From contig JAAKBF010000007.1 in the NCBI GenBank assembly GCA_012656075.1, positions 186,001-250,000 of the forward strand: a stretch of 64,000 nucleotides of DNA. Direction: 5' to 3'. This DNA comes from Phytophthora hibernalis (Eukaryota; Oomycota; Peronosporomycetes; Peronosporales; Peronosporaceae). The translations under genes and the position numbers were made by a program. Under the pieces are notes generated by a model. That model was not told the origin of the DNA, made no database searches, and was given only the letters and a program-made list of their open reading frames with translations. Numbering within the stretch: position 1 is the first letter of the stretch; each line of letters starts with the position of its first letter. Of the stretch, positions 33,291-43,827 are shown one piece after another.

Positions 33291-34330
33291 GTCGAATTTG
33301 GTCACCGATCAGATAATTGCTGGACAGACATACTGTGTGTACGCTGTCACAGACGTGGTCACCCTGTACGTGTATGCAAGAATTGGCCGTGTAAGAAGTG
33401 TGAACAATTCCACGATGGACGATGTGAAGACTGGAAGGCATATGAAGCGATGAAGAAACTCGCCCGTAAGGGCACACCGAAGGATTTGCCGCCAACCATT
33501 CTGGATCAGCTCATGGATCACACGGCACATTCTGGAGAAGGGTCGTTAGACTAACAAGACCGCTGGATGGGAATCCGGTAACGCGTCGGGCAGAAAAAGA
33601 AGACCCCTGAAATGTGTGCGTTAGTGTATATCGGTCCAGAGCTGAGGACCAAGAACCGTGATAACCAACAATGCATGACATCTATGATTCAAGATGAAGA
33701 TGTTTCACTTACGTGGAAAATCCTGAACCACCTCATCCAGACGTTTGGGGCTCAAAGGAGGTAGTCAAGGACCGATTACAGCCAGGAGAACGATATGGAT
33801 GGTGGGTGGATCATGAACCAGAGAAGGGCTACGGTGCATGGTGCAGTAAATTATGTTCAACTGAAATTCTGTTAGACACTGGAGCGTCGGTGAGTATGAT
33901 CAGTTTGGACCTTGCGCGTAGACTCAAAGTAAAACTTAACTGACATAGGCAAATCAAAGCGTCCGGGCTGGGAGGAGAACCGAATTACATCACTGCCAGT
34001 GCTCAAATCAAGATTACATTGGGCTATCAAGTGATGTACGTCATGGATCTTCTGGTCACAAATAGTGGTGAAGGCGTGGACACATGGTTGGGCATGAACT
34101 TGATGTATTGTGCTGGAGTAAGTTTGAGTATTCAACAAGGACTGGTACAGTTTCCAGATGAGGAGACGATCATTCTGTGCACAGATATAATTGAGAACTC
34201 ACACGATTTAGACATCTCTATCAGGTCGGAAGAAAATCTGTACCTGAGGTCCGGAAAGCAAGCGATAGTACGCATTCGGTATGGACATATCAACCCTCAG
34301 CGAGATGTAGTGTGGGTGGTCGCTGGGTAA
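33290..34330 (+). pseudogene. Gypsy C zinc knuckle and protease
   Basis: DILCVRCHRRGHPVRVCKNW is a CCHC knuckle, followed by CKKCEQFHDGRCEDW (second Cys/His set) and TPKDLPPTILDQLMDH. The protease begins near 33720: PHPDVWGSKEVVKDRLQPGE and WWVDHEPEKGYGAW, then TEILLDTGASVSMISLDLAR with an intact DTGAS active site. After a TGA near 33942, TASAQIKITLGYQVMYVMDL and DTWLGMNLMYCAGVSLSIQQ follow. Confidence 0.85.
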
Positions 34331-34394
34331 CGCCAATCCTGTATAGCAAGAAGTCTCAGCCAATCGCCGTCAAAGTGGTGAACATCTCGGCTGA

Positions 34395-36465
34395 ATGCAT
34401 CTGGATGACACCCGTTTGGAGTTGGCCAACATCATTCAGTTTGAATCATTTCCAATGAGTGGAAGATGCGCTAGGCCTGGCTCACGGGCATACCGTGAGT
34501 GTCAGACGCTTCGATTTGAGAATGAGCTCTCGAAGAAAGCTCGACTACGGATTGAACGACACGAACAAACCGTGTTTGTCCCGGAGCCACTCCGTGTAGA
34601 CGTGCCTGAGTATGCATGGCCTACGAAACTAATGGTGAGAAGTTCACCTGGTTCACCCGAAGTCCGGATGGTGCAATTGCAGCCAGAACCTGAGATGCGG
34701 CGCACGGTGAGTACCCAAACGGGAACACCAGATGAGGTGCCAAGGCAAGATTGACATCTTAGAACCGAGTCCCGAGGAAGAATGGAGTATGACACCTTCT
34801 GAAGAAGTGGGTGCTGAAAAGAAATCGTCACCCAAAAAGATGGTGACTTTCAATTTGGAGACTGAGTCAGCTGAAGAAGAGGAATATGAAGGCGATGCGT
34901 TTTTCGATGCGATCTCACTAGACGATGGCGAACCCAAAAACACTTTTCTAAACGACATTGATGAAGAAGACGATCTCGCATACCTACCTGGTCAATTGAT
35001 GCCTGGTACTCCTTTCAAGAAACTTGAAAGGGAGTATGCTCGGTGTATGGTGATCAACGCAGATGTACTGTATCTGGAACCTGCAGAGTATATCCATGAG
35101 GGTAGTGATTTGTTAGCCGAACAGCGCGACCAAGTGCCTTTACTGTCAGAACAGATAGATTTAAGCCCGGAGTGCGACATCGATCGAGCAGATGTGGGTT
35201 CACCTGTAGAAAGTACACCGGATGAGGAGCAAAAACTCAGGGCCATCTTGAAATACCATCGTTTGATATTCTTAGGTGATGGAAATGCTGCGCCTGCTCC
35301 TGCCCGCGGTGTGGTGTGCGATTTAAATGTCGGGGACGCTAAACGTGTTGTTCTGCGGCAGCGCTCGATAGCGCCGCATATCGCGGTCAAAGTGTATGAG
35401 CTATTGAAGAAGCTGCTGGAGACTGGATTGATTTAATATTCAGAATCGCCATGGGCCTGTCCAATTGTTATTGTACTCAAGAAGAATGGCGTGGACATCC
35501 ACATGTGCATTGACTACAGAATGGTTAACGGTTTTATTCAATTGTCCAACTACCCATTGCCTCTCATTAACGACATACTGATTGATTTCGAGAGTGCGAT
35601 GTGGTTCATGAGCCTGGACATGGCCAGTGGTTTCTTGGCGATCATGATGACTGAACGAGCCAAGTTGGTTTCGGCATTTGTGTGTCCGTTTGGCTATTTC
35701 TAGTGGTTACGAATACCATTGGGGCTGAAGAATGCGCCTCTGATATATCAGCATATGATCAACAATTGCTTGTGGGTATTCGTCAGGTTATCACCCGAAG
35801 CGGAGTCACTGAGCGACGCAGATGTACTGGATTATCTGGAACTCAACCCTTGGGGCGACTCAGCTGAACACGGTCAATTTGAACGGAGACCTACTGCACA
35901 AGACACGTCCGAGGACGAACCAACCGCGTTGACTGACCAGAAGATCGTTTTCAAGCGGAATATTCTAGCGACGACTCGGATGGGCCCGGTCTTGTGGCGC
36001 AGCTCCTACATTGATGGCATTGCGCACGGAGCACCTACTTGGGAGGTACAGTGTGAAGATCTTAATTCTCTACTGTTCCGGTTGCGATACTGGAATATCT
36101 CGGTCAGTTTGTCTAAGAGTGAATTTGGAAAGCGGTCCATCGCGTACTTGTCTCATGAAATTTTTGCTGAAGGCATCCGCGCGATCCTAAAGATTGTTAA
36201 AGGTGTTCATGATTTGCCGTTTCCCAAAACTCTAAAAGGAGTTCAGTAGTCTGAATTACTATTACAAGTTCATCGTAGATTTTCAGGTGGTAGGAGCAGT
36301 TCGGTACGTGCTAACTGATGAGCGGATCCGGTCAGGCCGAGACTTGTCTCGTTCTAAGAAAGCATTTGAGATTCTGAAACGGAATATTGTGTCGACGCCG
36401 CTGTTGCGTCATCCAGATCGATCAAAACCGTTTGTGATTAAACCAAACCGTGACTGATAGTTAGT
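34395..36465 (+). pseudogene. Gypsy C reverse transcriptase
   Basis: A variable acidic linker (34395-35180) precedes STPDEEQKLRAILKYHRLIF and ARGVVCDLNVGDAKRVVLRQ, then the RT fingers LLKKLLETGLI. After a TAA at 35436 come SPWACPIVIVLKKNGVDIHM, CIDYRMVNGFIQLSNYPLPL and WFMSLDMASGFLAIMMT (first catalytic Asp, SLDMASGF), then RIPLGLKNAPLIYQHMINN. The YxDD position is SYIDGIAHGA, so the second Asp of the pair is replaced by Gly. The end reads LRHPDRSKPFVIKPN, then stops; the first RNase H block is absent. Confidence 0.85.
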
Positions 36466-36784
36466 ATGGAAATGCAAGACGCGACGTTTGAAGGAGTAGT
36501 CCTCAGTTTCGACGGAGCGGCCAAGACGTCTACACGGTGTGGAAACTGTGGATGCATCTTGTGGAAACTCCTGGTGGAGCATAATTGACGCCAGAGGCTA
36601 CGCGTTGGAGGATGTCACCGTGAATGACGCGGAGTACAACGGATTGTTCAAGGGTATGGCCTTGGTCTTGGAACACGACATCCAGGATTTGATTGCTGTA
36701 GGAGACTCGCCCATTGCCACCCAGCAAGTACAAGGTCTGATCAATTGTAACCAGCCTAACTTGCAGAGAAGACTCGCTGAATAA
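36466..36784 (+). pseudogene. Gypsy C second RNase H-type domain
   Basis: MEMQDATFEGVVLSFDGAAK carries the first RNase H Asp. A shift then leads to ARGYALEDVTVNDAEYNGLF (Glu and context NxAEYNGL) and DIQDLIAVGDSPIATQQVQG (Asp in VGDS). This is the RVT_3-like fold usual in this gypsy type, directly following the gap left by the missing first block. Confidence 0.8.
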
Positions 36785-38490
36785 AAATCATGACGCAGAA
36801 GTTCCAGTCATTACGACTGGTTCATGCGCTGCGCGAATACAACCAGGCCGCGGATTACATTACTTGGAAGACGTTACTACTAGATGAGTCCTGGGTCATG
36901 AAGGATGAAGATGAGTGTATTCATGTACGTGCGGTGTCAAAACCCTTTCAAAACTCATGAAACCCGTCGCGATCAATCAGACTGAAGGCGGTACGGCTAG
37001 TGATGTGACGAGCAAGTACGTGGAGATGGACGAGAGCACCCGGCATGAAACACTTACCGATTATGAGTCTGCTCCTTTGATTAATAGTGTCAGAGTTTTT
37101 GCTGTGGTAACTCGATCTCACACTCCGAACGGAGACACTCCAGATGCAGAGACTACAGGTGAGTCGCTGGACCCAGTGAGTTTTCAAGCGGAGAGATGGC
37201 GTCGCATCCAGGTTCATCAGGATCAAGACGAGAACTTGTCAGAGATCATGGCCTTTTGAGGAATGAAGTAGACCGGTTCTGGCCACATCAACAGCATCGA
37301 GTCGCAAAGATAGCTGATTTGTTTGTGCTGGATGGAAAGGGCGTCTTGTACAGACTCGCACGATTCACTCGGGATCGACCCCAAAATGCAGTTGGTGAAC
37401 CTCGTTAAGTAGTTCCTCAAGTCCTCCATGCAGACATGCTACACTATGCGCATGAGGATTACCAAGGTGGACACCAAACTATAAGCAGAACGTTTGAAAA
37501 ACTCAGAGCAGAGTTCTACTGGCCGGGTATGTACTCGGACGTGCAACATTTTAAAAAATGTGTAGATTATGCCAGCGGAAAGGGGCAACCACCGAATGCT
37601 GGACCATCACCTGGTAATACCGAACCTAGGCGTCCGTTTGAGTTGGTCTCGATGGAGTTCGTAACACTCATGCCGCGTCAGCCAGAGGGAATACGTTCTT
37701 ACTCCTTTTTCAGGACACATTTTCGGGTTTTGTCATGTGCTAGCCGATATCATCTACTACTGCACAATATGTAGCAGAAGCGTACGAGGAATGTGTATTC
37801 AGAAGATTCGGCGCGTTCTCAATGATCCGACACGATCGAGATCCTCGTTTCATGAGTGAAGTGTTGACTCAGCTCAGAGAACTCATGGGTAGTAAGCAGA
37901 GAGCGACACTGGCCTATCGCGCTCAGGCGAACGGACAGAAAGAACGATCGGCCCAGACTGTCATGTGGAGTGTACGAGTTTACGTTGCAGAAGCTGACTT
38001 GTCAGACTGGGATGGACACGCTGAACGATTAATGTTTGCCCTGAATACTTCATTCGACGTCACTCGGTTCGACACTCCGTTCTATCTCATAAATGGTTGG
38101 GACGCCCAAGGCATAGTCTCAGCGATGCTGGGACCGAAACCATCCAGTGTGCAGGAACGTATGGCCTATAGGTGGCGACGAAAGTTTCAGCGAGACTATG
38201 GTTATGCTCAGGTCTGTGCCGAAGCACTTTAGAAGAAAGACAAACGAGCCCGTTCAGACGAACAAAAGCGAAACTGGAAAGCGTTGTTGGAAGATTGAAG
38301 TCAGGTTTTGAGAAGGGCGATTCAGTATGGTTACATACCGAAAGAGCAGACTGGATTAACTGGCAAGTTGGCGCATTTGTGGCACGGCCCTTCAGAATTG
38401 AAGAAGTAGACGATGTTTTCGGAGTGAAGTTGAACGTGAAAGATACTGGATATCGAGTTAACCGGTGGGTACATGTCAGCCGTATGTAGC
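36785..38490 (+). pseudogene. Gypsy C integrase
   Basis: A linker (36.8-37.4 kb) leads to LHYAHEDYQGGHQTISRTFE and KLRAEFYWPGMYSDVQHFKK, the HHCC zinc domain with one Cys changed (CVDYAS). The core follows: FELVSMEFVTLMPRQPEG (Glu or Asp at the first site unclear), FSMIRHDRDPRFMSEVLTQL (second Asp) and ATLAYRAQANGQKERSAQTV (Glu). The C-terminal part is AERLMFALNTSFDVTRFDTP and FQRDYGYAQVCAEAL, then HLWHGPFRIEEVDDVFGVKL. Stops at 37256 and 37772. Confidence 0.85.
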
Positions 38491-38765
38491 CACGTGCTAT
38501 TTACCCCAAACGTCCGGTTGAAGAGGTCACATTGGACGAAGAAGACGATTTTGATGCTGCACTACTGCCTGCAGATAGTTGGGAACCAGATGAACAGAAC
38601 AACGAATACGACGTGGAAAAGATACTCGATCTACGATGGGTCAAGTGCACACGTACTGCACGACGTGCACGTGAGTACTTGAATTAGTGGAAGGGTATAC
38701 CGATCCAGAGTGGATTCCTGTTTCCCGACTAAGTTTTGGAGCACTCTCGTTTAAGTTCTGTCAAG
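38491..38765 (+). pseudogene. Gypsy C chromodomain-like C terminus
   Basis: PRAIYPKRPVEEVTLDEEDD, then EKILDLRWVKCTRTARRARE and, after a TAG, WKGYTDPEWIPVSRLSFGAL. The WKGY..PEWIP pattern is that of a gypsy integrase chromodomain or its derivative. The element end is not marked by an LTR I could recognise. Confidence 0.7.
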
Positions 38766-39330
38766 GGGCGAGAGCCCGCGCGCATTTTTAATATATACAG
38801 GCTGGCGATGATCACCCTACTGTTTAGTTACACTGAGTGAGAAAACCAGGCTGAACCAGATGGATGACAAGTGAAAAACGAAATTGTACGGAAAACGAGT
38901 GATTTACTGACGGCTGCGTGACGCAGAAATATTTCGGAGTCAACATCTCTGACAAAGTGACAAAATGTTCGGTGGTGACAAAGTGACAAATGTTTTGGTG
39001 GTGACAGCGCCTGTAAGGAGAGTTACTTAATGAAGGCACAAGACATGAAAGGAATTTTCGTGTTGAGTGACTAAATGGATGCAACCTCGACCATGCAGAC
39101 TTGATTACTGGACCTAGAAAGGAGAACCCATCACTGCCCACGAAATTCTCGACGACACCGGATTGTCCTGGTAAGCCGCGGCGGACAAGAGTGTGGTAGA
39201 ATGGCAGTTGGCAAGTGTGCAATACGCTCGTTATCCGAGCTGCAGGTGCTCCACTGGGTGCGAGCTGGTTCGCTCTTGTCGAGGATTCCCAGTTGTTCAG
39301 CCAGAGTGAATTATTCACCCTTGGAGTTCT
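38766..39330. other. Non-coding, repeat-like DNA
   Basis: Contains GACAAAGTGACAAAATGTTC and GACAAAGTGACAAATGTTTT (38955-39000), a 28 bp direct repeat each followed by GGTGGTGACA. No gene recognised; it may contain the missing gypsy C LTR. Confidence 0.35.
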
Positions 39331-42300
39331 TGGAGGACTTGTCCATCAGAATCCAAGCACAAGGCTTGGCAGGGTAGGTCTACACGCCAGGTTCACTGAC
39401 AATGGAACGAGGCACACCTACACCCACCATATTATCCATTTCAGTGATGTCCATCCGGCTGGCCGAGTCGTGCTGTCTCTTGCGCGCCTTGTTCCCCTCC
39501 ACGGCATACTTGCCGGAGTCCAAGTCGAACGTAACCCAGTGACCCATCATCCAGAATGCCTTGGCTTTCTCGTACATGAAACAAGTTCTTGATTTCGGCA
39601 CATGTGCTTCCAAGGTTTGGTAGCCAGTAGCGCTTTGTACTCGTCCGCATTTTCATGCCACCATTTCTGTTGGGAGCGTAATCTGGAAACCCGCATGACT
39701 GATCCACCGCGTGAGTTGTCGCTGGCGCGAAAGTAGTCACGATTCCGAGATACCGCCAAGACGTGACAACCGGATGAGGAGCTTCGTTAATTGCCAGCGC
39801 ACTGGCGGCGAGAGACTCATACGTTTTACGTGCGAGAGTCGACTGCTTGCGCAGACTTTTGGGGCGAGTTTTCTTGGATGATGGAGCAGTATCACTGAGT
39901 GAACTTTACGCTTGGACGAAGGACTAGACTGAAACGTGACGTCAATGACCTTGCATTGGGATCCCAAGTCTCATTGTGGGCGTCGTCTTCATCCTCGTTC
40001 CCGAATTCCTCCAAGATGGCTTGCGCATCATCCATGGCTGCGTCGCGAATGTTAGGCCAGTACTCGGGCTGCCAGTTCTCATCTTCGTAGTCTTCGAGAT
40101 AATTCTCAGCATGCAGGAAGTACAATTCAAGGACATACTTCATCCAGGGAGTTCCATCCAGTTGATTCCGGTACATCATGCGCGCGAGCAGCTCCGACAG
40201 TGGATTTGGATGAAAGAGAGTATGAACTTCATCACCCCCGGTCAAGAGCTGAATGGTGCCTTGGTATGCGCGCATAGCTAATTGCCCATCAGTGCGCAAC
40301 TTGCGCCACACTACGGGAATTTCAGTGATAGCCTCGCGAGCAGATTCTTCGGGCACAATGAGTTCTTTCTCCGGAGGACGAGCGTCTCTATCCTTTTCTC
40401 TCCAACCAGTCGGACGCCACTGTATCACAGCAGGACCTTTCTTGATGACTTCTTCGGCGAAATACGTTTGGAAGACTTGAATGACTTGTGCTTCTCCGGT
40501 GAAAGATTACTGGAAAAATCGCCGTGTGTGAGGTCGATTGGAAGATATGGCTTATGAGAGTCATTTTCGGCACCCTGGTTGTTCTTCACCTCGGTGTCAG
40601 AGTCACCCTCGTGAGTTGCCACATATGGACTAGGTTCAGAGAACAGGCCGTCAGCAGAAGCTACATTAATCAATGTCTGCCAATCCAGTGGAACCGGAAC
40701 GCCATCCTTAAATCGGTCAAACAACTCCTGCAATATCGCCCAAAAACGGTGACCTTGGTCTTCTCCGATTAAGGGAATTCATCAGGCGGTGCCAGCTAAG
40801 TTAACTCGCGCGAAGCCTGGTTTTCAATGCGCGGGATTGTCTCTCAGCGTCACTCAGTCGAATCTCCAAGGCCCGAACTTGATCATACAGAGCGACTTTC
40901 TCAGTAGCGTGCTCACGCAACAGTCTTTTGAGGTCATCACGCTATCTATCACACTGGGTGTCAAAATTTGCAGTCATGGTTCCAGTCTGTCGTTCGTAGA
41001 ACTCTTGCAGATGAGCGAAGAAAAGCAGTAACTGCTGATTCTGATCTCTGTGTGTTAACACATCCAAAGCGGAGGTAGAACCGAAAGCTCGCACTTGATG
41101 GCGCATGTCGCGGTATTTCACTAGCAGGCGACGCATGAAGGTGGTCATGCTGAAGACTCGCTGAGCGAGACCGTGCGGCTCGTACTCCATAAGGATCGAG
41201 GCCATTTCTCTTTTTACAACCATTGAAGTGAGCATGCTCTCTATCTCGATGACTGATGACGAGTCCGTGGTCCGCGGGCAAAGAAAGTGTTCGAATATGT
41301 CTTCCTGTGTGAGATCTACTCGCTCAAATCTTGCCGGTCCACTTGAGACAGACCCTCCACCTCAGTAAGAATTTCCATGCCTGCGTATCCATCGAACATG
41401 AATTTGTCAGTGTGAACGTGTTTCGACCAAGCTGGAATGCCAACGAAGTGCGTATTTCCGCCCGGAGAATGGTTTGGTGGAGTCTTCCAGTGAACCGAAG
41501 CAATCACGTCCATCACGGCTGGAGAACGGAGACGGGGAAGTCGACGGAATACCAAAGTTGTCTGCGTTCCCCGTAGAGACGACTTGATCAGCCACGTCTA
41601 TCACCTCGGGCCGTTGCTTGTCACGTTTTTGACTGCCCTGGACGCCGTGTTTATCATTGCCGCCACCCTGGTCGCCGTGTTCGTCATTGCCGCCGCCCTG
41701 GCCGCCATGCTCATTATTGCCACCGCCCTGGCCGCCGTGCTCTTCATTGCCGCCACCCTGGTCGCCGTGTTCGTCATTGCCGCCACCCTCGCCGCCGCGT
41801 TTGTCATTGCCGCCAACCTGGCCGCCGTTCGCATTATTACCACCGCCCTGGTCGCCGTGCTCTTCATTGCCGCCGCCCTCGCCGCCGCGTTTGTCATTGC
41901 CGTCGCCGTGCTCGTCATTCCCGACGCCCTGGTTGCCGCGTTTGTCATTGTCGCCACCCTGATTGCCGTTATAATCACGGTCGCCGCCCTGGTTGCCGAG
42001 TTCATTACAGTCGCCACCCATGTTGCCCTGTTCATCACCGTTGCCAACTTTTCGCTGTGACTGTTGCTGCCGCCCTTCGCGCCGTAGCTGTCTCTACCAC
42101 CTTTCGTTTCGCCGTGGTGCTGATTGCCGCCTTCTGTGTCGCGGGCATGCGCCTGGCCGCCAGCCGGAGCGATGTCACCGCTGCTAGATGCTGTACGGTT
42201 CATGAGCTGCGGGATCGAGAGCACTTTGCGTTGTGAACGTTGTGCTCTCTCCTTGCGTTTTGAAATGACCTGACTAGGCCTGTGGGAGACAGGACGAAGA

Positions 42301-42380
42301 AAACTCGTCGAGACGACGTTGACCAACGGGATAATCATTCAGTCGATCTCGACTTTCTGGATGGTTTGTTTCGTGATGAG
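39330..42380 (-). pseudogene. Gag-like gene with Gly/Asn-rich tandem repeat
   Basis: From 42.3 kb leftward: a basic N terminus (SKRKERAQRSQRKVLSIPQL), a frame shift near 42055, then about ten GGN-type repeats (41640-42010). IPAWSKHVHTDKFMFDGYAG, FMRRLLVKYRDMRHQVRAFG, RPTGWREKDRDARPPEKELI and a long helical block MRAYQGTIQLLTGGDEVHTL with PWMKYVLELYFLHAENYLED follow. The end reads QQKWWHENADEYKALLATKP and GHWVTFDLDSGKYAVEGNKA. I read it as a retroelement structural protein because of its TE surroundings; no zinc knuckle was found. At least five breaks. Confidence 0.5.
41640..42010 (-). repeat. 30 bp coding minisatellite (10-residue repeat)
   Basis: Minus-strand units NDEHGDQGGG, NEEHGGQGGG, NNEHGGQGGG, NDKRGGEGGG recur about ten times, with shorter variants at the N-terminal side. 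The antisense frame spells an alternating Ala/Val/Ile hydrophobic pattern, an artefact of the codons. Confidence 0.9.
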
Positions 42381-42431
42381 GTCTAGTCATGATCTGCCAC
42401 CTTGATGGCAAATTCCTCTTTAGAAGATCAT

Positions 42432-42675
42432 GGTCTAGAGGGGCGGTTGACACGAAGTGGCTGTGGATTTTCCGGCCGCTGAGTTCGACTGTCTGAAAAA
42501 TATTTGGACTGGATGAGTGGAGAAAGATCCAGTATGGCGTCAGTGTGTAACGTGTGACAAGTGACCGCTGGGAAGTGAAGTGGACTAAATGTGCAAGCCA
42601 AGGATGTGTCCACAGGTCGGGAGGTGTCCATCAGATGAGGCCTCATTCGGTGAGATTAGAATACACCATGTCCGG
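42432..42675. repeat. Block shared with 15.43-15.66 kb (gypsy B 3' region)
   Basis: See partner block. On the minus strand it follows the gypsy B integrase end (about 42.76 kb). The minus frame SLACTFSPLHFPAVTCHTLH is open through most of it, favouring a pol linker before a lost chromodomain. Confidence 0.6.
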
Positions 42676-42763
42676 CCGCCGATTCCCTGACAGCAGGACA
42701 ACCGAAGGTATAAAAGTTCTCTCGGCGTGGAGCGGTCGTATTCTTCCTCGTTGGCCCCGCCAA

Positions 42764-43446
42764 CTAAGACCCTGTCTCGTTTCGTGGAGGTGACGTCGCC
42801 CTTGCGGGGATCACCTCCTCTTCCGTATGAGGGCCGCCGCCTTGAGGGTCGTGATACCTCTTCAGACGACCCACATAGAAATTCGGGTGCGTGGTCATCG
42901 CCTTAGGCAAGTCGATAGTGTAGGCCGCACCATGCCTAGCCAGGACCGTGAAAGGTCCAATGAAGCAGTGTTTCAGCTTGTTGCTACCAACGGAGCTTAC
43001 CAGATTTAGCGGTAAGTTCCTAGTGTCAAGTAGGGCTAGGTCACCCACATTAAACACGTTAATGTATCCTCTTCCATGTTTATCAGAGTACTACTTTTGT
43101 TTATCTTGTACGGTAGCCATAACATCTCTAACCCGGCTTATGGTATTAAGTCTATCATCGACAAATGTCTTCAATTGCTTTCGCAATGAGGCCGGTGTCA
43201 CACCAGCCACTAGGGAGGGAAGAGCTTTCCGAGCCTCTTCCCCACTCACAATGGAAGCCGCAGAGCTTCCCCGATGTGTCACAGGCACTTGAGGCTGCCG
43301 CAGCCCGTTCATGTAGAACAGAGTAAGCCCAGTCGACGCGTGAACCGCGTTGTTGAGTGCAAAATCAACCATAGGCAGGCGGTCAGACCAAATGCCCGGA
43401 GAGTCCGCACAGACACTCCGAAGCGTGTCTTCGAGGACGCGGTTAA
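42764..43446 (-). pseudogene. Gypsy B integrase C-terminal part
   Basis: NRVLEDTLRSVCADSPGIWS, FALNNAVHASTGLTLFYMNG and LRKQLKTFVDDRLNTISRVR, then FNVGDLALLDTRNLPLNLVS, KHCFIGPFTVLARHGAAYTI and HPNFYVGRLKRYHDPQGGGP. This is the C-terminal integrase and SH3-like tail of a chromovirus. Its first codons meet the TTAA at 43443-43446; on the other side of the piggyBac composite, at 54107, the upstream part ends DGQTEQVN. The two parts share one TTAA and join in frame. Confidence 0.9.
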
Positions 43447-43488
43447 TCCCCCGCACTCACGGCTTTTTGGACTCCTGTCCACGTTATC

Positions 43489-43510
43489 ACATGTTGTATA
43501 TACAACATGT
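43489..43510. repeat. 22 bp perfect palindrome near piggyBac left end
   Basis: ACATG followed by TTGTATATACAA and CATGT, perfectly self-complementary, 43 bp inside the left terminus. The same sequence, four bases longer on each side, is at 47685-47712; degenerate forms recur in introns across the composite. Confidence 0.95.
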
Positions 43511-43827
43511 TAAGAAAAGGCTACTCTTCATTTTTGTATGACCTTTCATAAGTACGATGTCCTTCTATGAACTGCGGAAGGCTGGCTGATCGGAAGCGAT
43601 TGCTTGCACAGGTCATCGTAGCGCTATATACACGCATGCAGTCACATAGATCAACGCTAGGTCACCAAGGTTTAACAGGAGGTATATCGTACTTGTTAGC
43701 GGCGTCCTTTTTATCAATGGCGAGCAGAGTACGCTCAAAATTGCGCGACTATGTACGGAATCATCAATGATTACTACGATATATATTGAAGTAGATTAGC
43801 TGAAATGTCCAGCATTCGGCAAACGTC

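Larger units (their letters stand above)
28139..38765 (+). mobile_element. Ty3/gypsy retrotransposon C with internal inversions
   Basis: A different gypsy family from A and B. Order: long gag, zinc knuckle, protease, RT, RNase H, integrase and a short chromodomain-like tail. A possible primer-binding site (TGGTGGATCCGAGATTTG) lies near 28046. I could not pair LTRs. Two internal segments are on the minus strand: 30487-30872 (RNase H) and about 32170-33290 (gag centre). Numerous stops. Confidence 0.88.

Noticed and set aside
41584..42060. Plus-strand frame of 158 residues with strongly alternating Ala/Val/Ile, resembling a multi-pass membrane protein
   Set aside because: It is the exact antisense of the Gly/Asn-rich 30 bp coding repeat; the hydrophobicity follows from the codons of NDEHGDQGGG on the other strand.
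42432..42675. Interpretation of the shared 230 bp block as a gypsy B 3' LTR
   Set aside because: It does not match the gypsy B 5' LTR at 58.5-58.85 kb, so it cannot be that element's LTR; a pol linker or tail fits better.
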